Shown piece after piece: positions 1-15,429 of a stretch of 64,000 nucleotides of DNA. The first letter of the stretch is position 1. Each line of letters starts with the position of its first letter. Source of the stretch: Mucor racemosus (Eukaryota > Mucoromycota > Mucoromycetes > Mucorales > Mucoraceae); contig JAPEHQ010000003.1 of assembly GCA_027405735.1 (NCBI GenBank), positions 496,001-560,000 of the forward strand. The letters run 5' to 3'. The position numbers and the translations under genes are program-made. A model generated the notes under the pieces. It was not told where the DNA came from, did not search any database, and was given only the letters and a program-made list of their open reading frames with translations.

Positions 1-330
1 CTATAGGGTGAAGGTACATCTTCTTCAAAGATTTTATGTAATTTGACTCAATATTGGATGAAAAATTCGAAAACCATATGAAAATCATCTGAAACCTACT
101 TCTTTACAACCGTAAAAAATCAATAACAGAAGCCTTCTTATTTCAGCGAATTTCGACCCTAATAACGTCCAACTTTGCATAAGAGTAAGGACACATCTTT
201 GACACGCTGATCTTAAAGAGCAACGTCCGCAATCTACTGTGTATTGAGAAAACTATCACCAAAGTGCACCTATTATAGCTTTCTGCGCTGCGAGTTTTTA
301 TCGAAAACAATCTATATACTATCTCTTCTA
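1..330. repeat. Dispersed repeat family D, copy 1
   Basis: This stretch matches, in inverted orientation, the segment at 37090-37445. Shared landmarks are the CTATAGGG / CCCTCTATAG end, a stretch around 'ACACATCTTTGACA', and the block that follows. Similarity is moderate, with many substitutions. No convincing coding potential is seen, and the short reading frame over 143-364 is not supported. The left edge lies at or beyond the window start. Confidence 0.6.
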
Positions 331-424
331 TGAATAACGTGCCACCAGCTTTAAACCTGCACAAATTTTAACTTTTTTTAAGAGCTATCAACTCACCCAA
401 AACTAACGATACAATAAAAAAAAT

Positions 425-467
425 CCATAACAATCATTATTTAAACCTTTGTAAACAATTGTTATGG
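425..467. repeat. Hairpin, first of a pair
   Basis: Ten-base arms CCATAACAAT / ATTGTTATGG are separated by a loop of about 23 nt. Nearly the same arms and loop recur at 692-733 inside the same inverted-repeat element. Confidence 0.55.
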
Positions 468-691
468 CTCGAATACTTAATTTTACTATAAAATCATTCT
501 GTTGATAGCCCTTGAAAATAGACGGTATTTCAAAATTTAAGCTGTGTGCTCTTAGGTGAGGGTAACTTTTGAAACAAGGATACTCTGTGACACATAACCT
601 CCTTACCTTAAACCCAGCTTACGTAAGCAATGCGTGAAATCAGCATTTTCGCTATCAACTTTCCGAAAAATAAAGATATAATAAATCAGAG

Positions 692-733
692 CCATAACAA
701 TCATTATTTAAACCTTTGTGAACAATTGTTATG
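692..733. repeat. Hairpin, second of the pair
   Basis: The arms CCATAACAAT / ATTGTTATG and the loop match the hairpin at 425-467 with few changes. The surrounding ~120 bp are also duplicated, which suggests an internal duplication of the element. Confidence 0.55.
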
Positions 734-1239
734 ACTTTAATAGTTATTTTTATTATAAAATCATTTTACTGATACCCAAAGTACCATTGCGAATGCAATT
801 GGATCAAAATGTACTGTGGTGCTGCCAAGAGGGAAGCTCGTTTGCGATGTGACTATACATTCAAGTCTCTGGAGAAAAACATCCATTCTTTTCTGGATAC
901 CTCTGGTAACCTGACTCAAATCAGACATTATTTCAGAAGGTCGATGGACTACATCGAAGCTTATAGCAAATGTAGAGAAGTTGTCCAAGAAGTTAAGAAA
1001 TTTGTCAAAAAAAATATTTATCTCATAGAAAACTTAGAATTCCTAAAGATTTGTTATAAAAATAAAATGTTTGTTTAAACTTATTATACTTCTCAATCTC
1101 CCAAATAACAAATGAGCTACATTATCTGCCATGAGATGCCTCCAAAAAAAATATATATATTGAAATAGCGGAGTTCCAAAATAAATAAAAATTGAAACAA
1201 AATTAAAGTTTACACAGATTTAAAGCTGGTGGCACGTTA

Positions 1240-2716
1240 CTGATCCAAGAAAGCTGTCACTTTTCATGAATTTAGGTATAAATAAGTACTACAAGTATCT
1301 CAGATACCAGCTTCCATGGGTTACTGTACATTCAGTGAGTTTGAACAACAAGTTACTTACCTATTATTATTTACACTTACCATTAAGATCAGTAAACTCA
1401 CCAGTTCTCGACGATAAATACGAATCCAAATGACCTCCCATTGTAATGACAGGTACTTCTAGCGTTGATCCACAGAATTTCAAAAGATTTAGTCTTTCCG
1501 AGTTGCTGTGGAAATGGGGAAATGAAAACGCGTACCTGTTTAAATTATTCTGTATGTATTGTTTCAGATATTCTTTGAAAATTTTTATAGTATTAAATAA
1601 TGGTTCAAAATAAATTGAGTTTTGAAGTTGCACTTAATGCACAGCAACAAATGTACGAAAAACATACCTTGACTTCATTAGCTAATAGCTATCTTTGAAG
1701 GGTTTTTGGGCAAGTTTTTGAAAAAAAATACTTTTCTTCTGCTTGAAAGAAATTTAGTAACTGGAAAAATGTTTGAAATCAATGAATATCGATTTAAATT
1801 GGCTGAAAGTTTCAAAATATATACTGCGGGTGTAACAGTATCTAGAAATATAATTTTAGCATTCATTGATTACTGATTAAATCGAAGGGATCAAACGCCC
1901 ACTTTCTTTGACTGGATTTTGTAACAACAAACAATTTCAAATTACAAATGGCGCTAAATTAACCGAAAACAGCATATATGGCAATGACAACAACCGAAGT
2001 TAATAAGTAAACGTCTTTTTTATGAATGATCAAAGTTGTAGTAGAATGTACTCTACATCTATTTTTGAAAAAAAATTGGGGATTCAAATATTAATTTACA
2101 TAGTTGTAAGCAGAAACATATATATATATATACCAGAAAAAAATGCCAAAAAATCATAAACCTTTGTTTCGTGAATGAATTGCTTTATTAGATGGTCACT
2201 AATTAATGATAAAACAAATAGTAGACAGCTTTAAAAATTATAAATTGGTTCCAAATTGGATGTACTATAAAAAATATCTGTTTGACAAATACCGGTATCT
2301 ACATGGTTTGCTGTTAAAATTTAAAAATATTTTCTTACTTCCTGTATTTAGAAATATTTAAACCATTTTACAACAATAAGTATATAAAACCATATTTATT
2401 GGTAATTAAAAGTAAAATTGTTCTATAAGTAAAAGTAAATAAGAGTAAACCGACTAGGCTAAGCGACATTTTAACTTTTGTGCTGCTTTTCATTGCTTTT
2501 ACATTTACATTTGATGATTCTTTTTCATATTTCTTGTATTGAAATATCTTTTTTTGGGAAGCATTTTCAGATTCAGTATGATGAACTGCAATCATATAAT
2601 ATACTGAAAAATTTGGGAGGCGGTTATTCGTACATTTGAGAAGCCATAAAATATGAAGAGCTCTTGATATAATTTTGTTTTATTTTTTTTGCCTTTGTTA
2701 ATCTTTTTTTCTTCTA
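1240..2716. other. Intergenic, no gene I can support
   Basis: The stretch is AT-rich, with a short TA dinucleotide run near 2105. On the minus strand, open stretches at 1367-1633 and 1678-1866 are each followed by splice-donor-like GTAAGT or GTATGT sequences, so a decayed or small spliced gene is possible. I cannot assemble a protein with a recognisable family. A minus-strand frame at 2368-2595 ends in a hydrophobic stretch but has no other support. Confidence 0.4.
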
Positions 2717-3727
2717 ATGATTAATATACTATCTGAAGAACTGATCCTTGCAATTATAAAAAGCCTTAATAGTATTGCAGATGTGGCAGTATGCCGTCTG
2801 GTCTGTAAAAGTTGGAATCGTATTGCAGAACCAGTAATGTTTAGTAAAGAAATTATCATTCGATCTGAAGAAGGAGCCCTTTCGCTTTATGCTCATTTGT
2901 ACAGCAAACCTACCTTTGGAAAACTTATAAAGCATTTGTCATTTGAAGAGGATGATTTACCTGTAGCCATTTTAAAAGGGTTATTGCACTTTGCCTTTAC
3001 TCCAAATATGGAATTTATGACAGGTTCTGTATGTTCAAACCAGCTTTATCTCTTGATGAATACTATTGCTGATAAATCGCCAGTGAAGTTTTTTAAATTG
3101 AAAACAATACCTCACCCTGATTCATTTTCCAATACATACAACAATTCATTAATCACCTTTAAAGATACATTGCAAAACCTTGTATTTCATACTGAAGACG
3201 TTGAAGATGATGACATATGGGATATGGCTAATCAACTTGAGACATTCAAATGCTTGAAAAAATTAACCTTGAGTGGATCTCTCATTACTGTTTTCAATTT
3301 AGAAAATATCTTAAAGGGATGCTCTCATTTAGAAGAATTAACAACAGACATCAAGCTGGAAGTGAATGTACTAGGAAAAAATGAAGTAGATGCTTGGGCA
3401 GCGACCAATGTAAAGGTATTGGATAGCGTCAAGAAGATAATTATTCAACATGAGTGCCGTTCCGACTTGCTTGAATATCTTTTATTCAAATACCCTAAAA
3501 TTGAGGCAATTGAAATTGATGCATTGTTATTACCCTTGGCCACAGCCAGAAATAATTTACAACGCATATTGAATGTAATCAAGAAAATACACTCAAGCAA
3601 AGTAGAATTGCTTTTTAAAGAGGTAGATCTTGCAGATTCCTTGAAATACATCATAGCGGATGGCACTCGGTTCATTATTAGCGATGTTAGTAACAATAAA
3701 TTTAGTATTAAAATTAATCATCCATAA
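2717..3727 (+). CDS. F-box protein
   Basis: A single-exon gene of 336 residues. Residues ~3-45 form an F-box: a Leu-Ser-Glu-Glu-Leu start, then the Val-Cys-Arg-Leu-Val-Cys-Lys-Ser-Trp core typical of F-box helices. F-box proteins bind Skp1 and bring substrates to SCF ubiquitin ligases. The rest is a leucine-rich, alpha/beta-looking region with spaced segments such as 'LKKLTLSGSLITVF' and 'LKGCSHLEELTTDIKLE', which suggests degenerate leucine-rich repeats for substrate binding. This layout is common in large F-box families of mucoromycete fungi. The start is the first ATG of the frame and fits the F-box position. The substrate cannot be inferred. Confidence 0.85.
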   Translation: MINILSEELILAIIKSLNSIADVAVCRLVCKSWNRIAEPVMFSKEIIIRSEEGALSLYAHLYSKPTFGKLIKHLSFEEDDLPVAILKGLLHFAFTPNMEFMTGSVCSNQLYLLMNTIADKSPVKFFKLKTIPHPDSFSNTYNNSLITFKDTLQNLVFHTEDVEDDDIWDMANQLETFKCLKKLTLSGSLITVFNLENILKGCSHLEELTTDIKLEVNVLGKNEVDAWAATNVKVLDSVKKIIIQHECRSDLLEYLLFKYPKIEAIEIDALLLPLATARNNLQRILNVIKKIHSSKVELLFKEVDLADSLKYIIADGTRFIISDVSNNKFSIKINHP

Positions 3728-4063
3728 AGAAAGAGCATCTATAGCGTAATCTAATGAAACATTATAACCACTACCCCTTTACTATACCACAAAATATAAA
3801 AAACAAAGAATATTGCTAATAAAAATTACACATGTTCCAATTGATTCAGGCCTTTAAACAGTTCTAGCGCCCATACTTATATTTTAATTGAAATAACCCG
3901 CTATGTCTCTAAAGAGATTTAATAGCACTTGCTTTAAAGATTTGCTAAATATTGTATTTTATTGAAAAGAATGAGCTTATATCTTGATATCGAATATCAA
4001 AATACATGAAGAATATCAATAAAGTATACTTGACATATCCCAAAACCAATTTGGTGTCGATAT
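3728..4063. other. Intergenic between convergent genes
   Basis: 336 bp of AT-rich sequence between the 3' ends of the F-box gene and the HsbA-like gene. AATAAA-like signals occur on both strands. No further feature is seen. Confidence 0.6.
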
Positions 4064-4675
4064 TTAGATACCATAAGCGGTTTTAGCAGTGGTGAATGAA
4101 GCATTGATTTGAGCAACAAAAGCATTAGCCGCAGTCAAATGGCTAGCAGGGGTCTTGGCAATAAGGCAAGTATCCAATGTCTTTGTTTGAGTGTCCAAGT
4201 TCTTGATATCAGTCTTGACAAGGGAAGTGGCCAAGAGGATAGCATCGAATTGAGGCTTCTTGGAGACAATGGATGTCAAAGCAGCAGAAACTTGAGGAAC
4301 GAGAGTGCCGACGACAGCAAGAACGGCGTCAGCTTCTTCGGCAGTTACAGTACCAGAAACTGCACAGCAGTCAGTACCAGCCTTCTTGAGACGAGTTTCA
4401 AGAATTTGTTCCTTAGAATGGATGGCAAAAGCACCACCATAACCACTTGCACTGGTGAAAGCATCGACCTATTTTATACAAATGTTAAGTTTGATGGGGT
4501 TTATACTTTAATTGAGACTTACATCAGCCTTGACAATGGCAAGTTGAGCAGCAACAGAGGTGATATCATCGATACAAAGTTGGACAGGAGAAGAGATGGC
4601 TCTCTTGTCGAGAACAGCAGCATTGGCAGAGATAGCAAAAGCAGCAGCGATGATTAAAGTGGAGAAAGCACGCAT
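4064..4675 (-). CDS. HsbA-like secreted hydrophobic surface-binding protein
   Basis: Two exons, 4675-4523 and 4468-4064, are separated by a 54-nt GT-AG intron, giving 185 residues. Residues 1-19 form a clear signal peptide: MRAFSTLII, an Ala-rich core, then ANA|A. A Lys-Arg dipeptide follows, as in Kex2-processed secreted proteins. The mature part is helical, Ala/Thr/Val-rich and threonine-dense, with the length and pattern of the HsbA family (hydrophobic surface-binding protein A, first described in Aspergillus oryzae as helping cutinase act on solid polyesters). The conserved Cys residues and the 'KTLDTCLIAKTP' segment near the C-terminus agree with this. The gene is codon-biased and GC-richer than its surroundings, which suggests strong expression. 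The function in this organism is inferred. Confidence 0.85.
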
Positions 4676-4739
4676 CTTGATAATTATTTGAATAATTGAT
4701 TTGATTGATAAATCTTAAAAGACACGGACTCAAATCACT

Positions 4740-4751
4740 GTATTTATATAC
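4740..4751 (-). promoter_or_regulatory. TATA-like element upstream of the HsbA-like gene
   Basis: On the minus strand TATATAAATA lies about 65 bp before the start codon, a usual distance for a TATA box in a strongly expressed fungal gene. Only the match and the position support this. Confidence 0.4.
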
Positions 4752-4759
4752 ATTTGCTT

Positions 4760-6543
4760 CGACGTTAACTTAACAATCTGTCAGACCAAAATTTTGTAAA
4801 AAGTTCACAGGTAACATTACATGCATATTGTCCTTTTATCTCATGGTTTTCTTGACAAACGTATCATACATGTGTTATTCACGAACGTTAAAGAGCGTTT
4901 TGAGATGGTCCCGATAGCAAATTGCTTTCTATATTCATCTGATCTATCTCAATCGGGATCATTTTGTTCGCAAAGGAGGCTGATTCCAATGGGTTGGTTT
5001 GGTTACTGTACTGTATCAGGAAATCAAAATAATATTTGGTATATACAGTAATACAAATCACTTTTCAAGGCAGACATTTCCTGCTGTTATTAAAAAGTAC
5101 ATGTATTACAGTCAATGCCTCGAATGTAAACTGTACAACATTCCACAGAAACATGCCTATATACACAACTATTGCCTGTAAACATAACCAAATGTTTGAG
5201 TATTGAGTCTATATTTGATATGTTTTTTATACGTCGAATACAAATAATTTGAAGCATCTTGTATAATTGATCAAAGGAAATAAGTACCGAAGTTTGATTT
5301 ATGGATAAAGCAAAGTAATACGTGAGTCCAAGTGATTTCCTGATAAATAGTAATACAAATTGGACGCTACAATTCGTTTATGTTAAGCATACGAAAATCA
5401 CATTTCTTCAATTTCTAAATATACTTGTATAGTACAGCCTCAAATGTTGCGTTTGGATGTTTGCAGGAATAGTGCAACCATGAACAGATCGAAAAACTAT
5501 ACCACAGTTAATGATCAGGGATACATTTATTATTGGCTACGCTGATCAATCAATATTATATTGTCTCATATTGTTCGAGAAACACCTTTTAATTAGTTTT
5601 CATTCATCATGTTCCTTGCCCATGCTTTTTGGGTGTTTTTGGACACTAGGGATTCAGAATTTAATGCACAACTTTTTAGATTTTACGATAGAAACCGGGT
5701 ACCCACATTACTCATAGAAAAAGTCTTTTTCATTAAGTATTTCTTTTATGATTACTCTAAGAAATTCCTGTGTAATACATGCACTGTAAATCGCTTTTTA
5801 GTTTCTCTCATCAAATTAATTTGCTGCGACATTCATGCTGTTCACGGTTAAAATCCCGTTACTTTTGTTGTATAATATAATGGCAAGCTCGAAAGCAGAT
5901 TTTAACGCATATTTTGCAAATAGTAATAATTTATGCCTTTAAACCATGAAATATACCTTCATAGAAAGGTATTTATTAACTTTTTTTGTAAATTTGAATG
6001 GGTTTGTTCCATTAAAAATGATTAGCCATGATTGAGTTATAAGAATAAGAATTTATAAATCAACTAATAAAACTTATCTTTGATACGATATTTACAAACA
6101 ACTATCTCATTTAAAGTTTACATTTATATAGCTTTATTTTGGATATATCCAATGGCTATCGTTTCTCATGCAAAATGTACATTTGAATGGGCATTCAAAC
6201 AATCTTTCGATTCTAAACAAAATTGAAAGTTTTCACTTATGCATTAGTAATTGAATAAATCATTCAATAGTAATGTGTTTCAAAATGACGGATAAACCCA
6301 GGCGAATGGCAACATATCACACACATCCATTGTTGTTACTCTCTCACACATTGCGGAAATTGGTTTGCATGAAACATAAATGATGGAAAACTTCTTGGCC
6401 CTGAAGAGAATGACGTTATAAGAAGAGAAGGAAAGAGTAGAACAATAGTGTGACCAAATATAATAGGAGACTATTTAAGAAGGATGTAAAAGTACCGATT
6501 CTTCTTGACACTTCTTCTTAACTAGTAAAAGTAACTAATCGAT
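4760..6543. other. Long intergenic region
   Basis: About 1.8 kb with no gene I can support. Short frames at 4821-5181 and 5511-5851 overlap each other in different frames and have no recognisable domain. Near 6330 there is a run of CACACA/CTCTCTCACACA. The last ~150 bp before 6544 are probably the promoter of the isomerase gene. Confidence 0.5.
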
Positions 6544-6602
6544 ATGGTAGACACAATATCTGAGGGAGTAAGTAATGCGCGAATTGTTGTTCTTAAAAGC
6601 TC

Positions 6603-7433
6603 ATGTCTAATATATTAAATCACTCAAAGAGACCATCAGCTTATAGTCAGCAGCCAATTCTATACAGTAGCTACGCTTCAGATACTTCATGGCGGGTTAG
6701 AATTGCATTAGCATGGAAGGGAATTGAGTATGAAACTCGATATATTGATATGGATGCTGGTGAACATGTAGGCTGTGTTGCTCATAAAGCTATCAAATCA
6801 ATATTGATATTTAATTCGTATGTAGTTATCTGAAGAATATGCACAGCTTAATCCGTGCAAAAACTTACCTTGTCTCATTACTAAAACTGGCAAGGTCTTG
6901 ACTCAAAGTCTAGCAATCATTGAATACCTTGAGGCTATGTATCCGGGTTAGTATCTTTAATTTATTTGTTTGTTTGTTGTATCACGGGGATTAATTTAAA
7001 GTTTACAATGTACACAGAGAGGCCAATGATGCCTAAAGGCCCATGCCATAAAGCAGAAGCATTGTCAATAGCCTTGGATATTGCCTGCGATATCCAACCA
7101 TTGCAGGCCAAGAAAGTATTAAGGCTTGTAGATATCGAATTGAATAAAAGAGAAGCATTTGCTCGTAAAATATTTGAAATGGGATTTGAAGGCTTGGAGA
7201 AACGATTGGAAAATTTATCTGGTACATATTGTGTTGCAGACCAAATCTCAATGGCAGATTTTTGTCTAGTGCCTATGGTATTTGCTGCTACAAAGTATCA
7301 TCAAGTTGATATGAAACCATTTCCTTATATCACAAGGATTCGAAACACTTTAATGACATTGCCTGAATTCAGAACTACGCATCCATATAACCAACCTGAT
7401 TGTCCTGATGATATAAAAGGCATTGTACAGTAA
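6603..7433 (+). CDS. maiA: Maleylacetoacetate isomerase-like zeta-class glutathione S-transferase
   Basis: Three exons (6603-6767, 6826-6946, 7018-7433) give 233 residues; the introns are 58 and 71 nt. The protein follows maleylacetoacetate isomerase/GST-zeta end to end: an N-terminal thioredoxin-like fold with '[17 protein letters not shown]', the glutathione-site '[10 protein letters not shown]' motif, 'IQPLQ' at the start of the helical domain, and the C-terminal 'SMADFCLVP' and 'HPYNQPDCP' motifs. The enzyme converts maleylacetoacetate to fumarylacetoacetate with glutathione in Phe/Tyr degradation. The usual SSC triad before SW reads Ser-Asp-Thr here. An upstream ATG at 6544 could add eight residues through a 32-nt intron (6568-6599), but that is short for this genome, so I start at 6603. 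A different GST-zeta activity is possible. Confidence 0.85.
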
Positions 7434-7737
7434 TAATATTATTAATAAAAATTATTTTTCGATATTTTAATGATGGTTCCATTTAATGACTACGCAAGTT
7501 TCATCCAAAACTCTATTTTTTAAGAGAACATAAACTTCACTCTAGCATCAGTCCACATTTTTCAAATGAACATTGCACACAAAAAATATGGCTAGAAAGA
7601 GTAGCATCTGGGGATGGCTTTGTATTAATGGGTTGTATAGCAAAATATGGCATTTTAATGTGTAAAATAATCCTTAAAAACTACCATATCATGTAACAGG
7701 ATTTTTATTATTATAAAAAGGAAAGGGTATCATCTAT
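7434..7737. other. Intergenic between convergent genes
   Basis: 304 bp between the 3' ends of the isomerase and the alanyl-tRNA synthetase. It is AT-rich with AATAAA-type signals on both strands. Nothing else is visible. Confidence 0.6.
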
Positions 7738-12117
<4,380 letters not shown>

Positions 12118-13290
12118 CTAACCTCCTATTAAACGCTTTTTAAGATATAACTTAGTCACTGTAAAATAGATATGAATTGATCGCATTATGCTACCTATTC
12201 CTAAATTTATTTTATATCTCACGAAAGACTCAAAAACAGGTAAAATTTATTGCGTTTCCTTTGAAAACTGGGTCTCATTTTTCATCCCTGCTCTACTTTT
12301 TTTTTCACTAAATAACACCAGGAGAAAATTACATGCTAATGTACCTAAGATGTTCAACTTTAATTTAAAAATGAGTGTCCAAAAATATCCTATTTTTTGC
12401 AGTTGGTATAACTTTTCTAGTGGCAATATTTCAGATTTTTACAGGAACTTCACTGCCAAAAATTAAAACTTTGACCCTTCATATCTCTACGAAAAATTAA
12501 GCTATACTGACATTTTTTAATAATAAAACTTACTTGTTTTGAAGCGCTTTAAAACATATTTTAGTATAAAAAATATTTGAGCACCTTTATTTTTTTTTTC
12601 ATTTTTTTGACATTTTTATAGTAGATTTCAAAATATTGGTTAAATTGAGCAACGCTTTTTTTACATTTTTATCATCAATCTCGTTGAGCTCTCTTGGACC
12701 CAATTTAGTTTTTTTCAAAATATTGATTTTTCGTGGAGATATCCTCAAAAATGTGTAGAAAGAAATATTCTTGCCCCTTGCTTCAATTTTCCCTTGTATA
12801 CCCTCATCCCAAATTCTGAATTTGAAAAAAAAAATCAACAAAAAACTTGTTTTCTCGACGAAAAATGCAGCTAGAAGGCTCAGAAATGACTCAATCGATA
12901 GATTAATTTTTTGCGTATTATTTGCATTACTTACATCTGTATTATGCTAATAAAAATTAATGTGTATCTTCAAAAAACCTCCAAAATTTCAATTGGATTT
13001 TATGCAAAATTCAATATAAAACATTTGTTTGAATTTTGTGTTAATGAATGCAGAATTCAAAACTGTACAAAAAACGTTTAATAAGCCAGTGCAGCTTACT
13101 TAGCAGTTCATGAGCTACCAAACGATTTTGTTTTTTTGAATCATTTTCTGGTCGATTTGGAAAATCGATTTTGGGACTCAGCTATAGTAGATTTTAAGCT
13201 GCAATGTAAAATGCTATTTTAATTATCTCAACGAAAAATCAATGTTTTTTTGTTAAAACAAAAAATCCAGAATAGCTTTCAGTAAGGATT
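12118..13290 (+). repeat. Dispersed repeat family A, copy A1
   Basis: A ~1.15 kb repeat. Copy A2 (24130-25292) is almost identical in inverted orientation. Copies A3 (37500-38690) and A4 (61400-62610) are more diverged. Two open stretches are preserved between copies: 12188-12466 on plus, and 12599-12841 on minus with the peptide 'YTFLRISPRKINILKKTKL'. No known domain is recognised. Confidence 0.8.
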
Positions 13291-13359
13291 ATCATATGAA
13301 TACAAAAAATTAATATTATGATTTTTGAGATTAAATTCTACAATCGATTTTATAGCACT

Positions 13360-13475
13360 TGCAATAAAATGACACCTTTTATAAACCAAAGTTGCCACTG
13401 TCATTTCAGACAAATAACTGATCTCGATACGTACCTGAATCTCGCTCCATAAGGACTGAGTTCCAATCATATCCT
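13360..13475 (+). repeat. Repeat family F, partial copy
   Basis: This ~115-bp piece, from 'ATGACACCTTTTATA' to 'GACTGAGTTCCAATCA', matches the start of the longer copy at 22639-23330 and, inverted, 38740-39345. Confidence 0.65.
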
Positions 13476-13486
13476 AACAAGAAGGA

Positions 13487-13640
13487 TAGATATGTATTGA
13501 AGTGCAAAGTCTTGATATCGGATATAAGAAACTCCTAGCGTACTATTTTATCCAGTAATTAGCAATAACGCTTGGACCTCAATTATGGCACCATATTATT
13601 TCATCCCGGCTGTTAATCAATCAATGTTACGTCAGGAGAT
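13487..13640 (+). repeat. Repeat family E, partial copy
   Basis: The segment starting ATGTATTGAAGTGCAAAGTC matches 45255-45420 and 63840-64000 closely. Only the first ~150 bp are present here. Confidence 0.7.
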
Positions 13641-13920
13641 TATATCAATCTCAAAACTAAAATATATACTAAATTATTTAGTAAAAATAAAGGAAAACTG
13701 TTATAAAATAAAAGAGCATGATTTATCAGAATATGTTTATGTTAAATAAAGCTAGAAATTTAATCAAGAGATATCATTAATTAAAAAAAGGAATAAAGAG
13801 GATTTATATAATAATTGAGTTGAGGTAAATGATGATGCGATAAGGATTATAGGTGTTATCTATTATACTAATGTAGCATGATGGTGGAATATCATGCTTT
13901 ATATCATGCTGGAACATCAT

Positions 13921-14536
13921 TGTTATGTCAATATCATATCCTAGGTCGCACATTTAAGGTCGCAGTCAATATTCGGTATTATTAGGAATGGGCTTCGATT
14001 CGAGTTTGAATCGAGTTTTAACGGAAACGGCCATTCGATTCGAGTTGGAAAACGGCCCGTTCTTTTGTAACCCAGATAAAAAACGGGGTGGGAGCAAGTA
14101 TTGGTTTGCCTTAAGGAGGCTGTTAATAGCAACCTTGTCAAGTTAATATGGGATTATGAATCGATAATAGCATATTTGACAGTTTCACAACTTGAAGTAT
14201 TTTTTCAATCCTGTTTTCGAGCTTAGCTAACAAAAAAAGAAAAGAAGAAACTCGAATACCCTCATTCGAGTTTGCATAAAAAACGGCCCGTTAAAGCAGT
14301 CAAACTCGGTTAACCGTAATACGATGCGTTGTTTGTGAAATCCTAGGTATTATAGTAAATCAACAGGTGTACACGTTGATTCATATGCGTCTTAGTAAAT
14401 TGGTGTAATGTTCTTAGATAATAATTCTGTGTAATAGTTATAATGAAAAGTATATAAATACATCCTCTGGATGTATTGTTAATAAAAAGTGTAATATTTT
14501 GGCAAGATTATTTCTTAAGACCGTTTTGACATTTCA
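13921..14536. mobile_element. Solo LTR (LTR-a), interrupted by an hAT-like MITE
   Basis: It starts TGTTATGTCA and ends TGACATTTCA, with the TG...CA ends of LTR retrotransposons. The flanks are ATCAT at 13916-13920 and ATTAT at 14537-14541, a 5-bp target duplication with one mismatch. Without the 363-bp insertion and its 8-bp duplication it would be 245 bp. The sister copy at 21483-21714 is 232 bp and uninterrupted. Confidence 0.75.
13983..14345. mobile_element. hAT-like MITE with 8-bp target-site duplication
   Basis: A 363-bp insertion flanked by perfect 8-bp direct repeats GGTATTAT (13975-13982 and 14346-14353). It begins TAGGAATGGGC and ends ATCCTA, so it has short TAGGA/TCCTA terminal symmetry typical of hAT elements. 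Inside are several ATTCGAGTT and ACGGCCCGTT motifs in both orientations, likely subterminal transposase sites. There is no transposase gene. The insertion is directly proven by the sister LTR that lacks it. Confidence 0.8.
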
Positions 14537-14860
14537 ATTATACTGGAACCGTGGTTCCGTTGATGTTTAACTGACTTGAATTTCGGTTCGTGAACTACTA
14601 TTGTTTTACTTTTGGATTTGACATCCGGTTAATAACGATACATCAGAGCGCACTAAAACTAAAGGACTTTATTATAAGATCAAATCATCTTCTTTTATAT
14701 TCACATTCCCTAATTATACGCATAACTAGTCTAAAATGAGTCTGTTTATATATATACTGTATATATACCCAATACCCAATCGAGTCTAGATGACACACAC
14801 TAGTACTATGGCCGAACTATGCTTCACATGGGAATAATGATCTGCACAGACGAGCAGAAT

Positions 14861-15302
14861 TGTTGTAAATGTATGTAATAAAGAAAGATAAGTACGTGAG
14901 AATTGGTCAATCTTTATTAAATATAAAAACGAGATGGGGAAATTAAATGAAGGGTGAATGTCTACTGCTATTTATATTTGATTTAAGGATTGCTTACACA
15001 CCTGTCTAGAACAGTGTTCTCATACTAAAATTTAGTGTCAATCTTCACTTATGCTAATGTAATTATATTCAGATATAGATGATCAGTCTAAAGTCTTTAG
15101 TTGCTCTTGGCAACACTAATTATTAATATTCTTTACTTTCTATCTTTTATTGTAAGTCTAGATTATCAGAACTTAGCCTATGTGATTATCAGGGTAATCA
15201 TTTACAGTGTTTATATGACACATATGCTAAATATGTTAAGGCATAGTTTATTGTCATATTTAAACTACGATTTAAGGTACATTTATATATGCAAATACAA
15301 CA
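14861..15302. mobile_element. Solo LTR (LTR-b) inside CACTA 1
   Basis: 442 bp from TGTTGTAAAT to AATACAACA, with TGTTGTA/TACAACA terminal symmetry. Perfect 5-bp duplications AGAAT lie at 14856-14860 and 15303-15307. Removing it restores the CACTA left subterminal sequence as seen in element 2 and near 16920. The apparent reading frame at 15101-15358 crosses its end and is not a gene. Confidence 0.82.
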
Positions 15303-15429
15303 AGAATAGAAAAATTTGTGCAGATCAGGATGCCCAGATGAGCAAAGCACTGATATGAAGGTTTTCTAGTCAGTTTACTAAAGTATATCAATCATAATAT
15401 AATTAATAACGAAGATAATTTCAATGTTT

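Larger units (their letters stand above)
335..1239. mobile_element. Inverted-repeat element of 905 bp, possible non-autonomous DNA transposon
   Basis: The ends carry a perfect 21-bp inverted repeat that begins TAACGTGCCACCAGC at 335 and ends with its complement at 1239. Weaker symmetry continues inward for about 15 bp. Inside are two related ~120-bp blocks (about 381-500 and 641-780), each with a hairpin, and a short reading frame at 809-1078 with no recognised domain. I see no clear target-site duplication, so the superfamily is unknown. It could also be a foldback remnant of a larger repeat, because family D abuts its left end. Confidence 0.5.

Noticed and set aside
809..1078. 89-codon plus-strand frame
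   Set aside because: It lies inside a repeat element, has no recognisable domain, and is overlapped by a frame on the other strand.
4109..4657. 182-codon plus-strand open frame
   Set aside because: It is antisense to the HsbA-like gene, which has a signal peptide, a clean intron and family motifs. The plus frame has no domain.
6544..6602. Upstream start of the isomerase gene through a 32-nt intron
   Set aside because: The phase works, but 32 nt is much shorter than every other intron in the window. The ATG at 6603 gives the family length.
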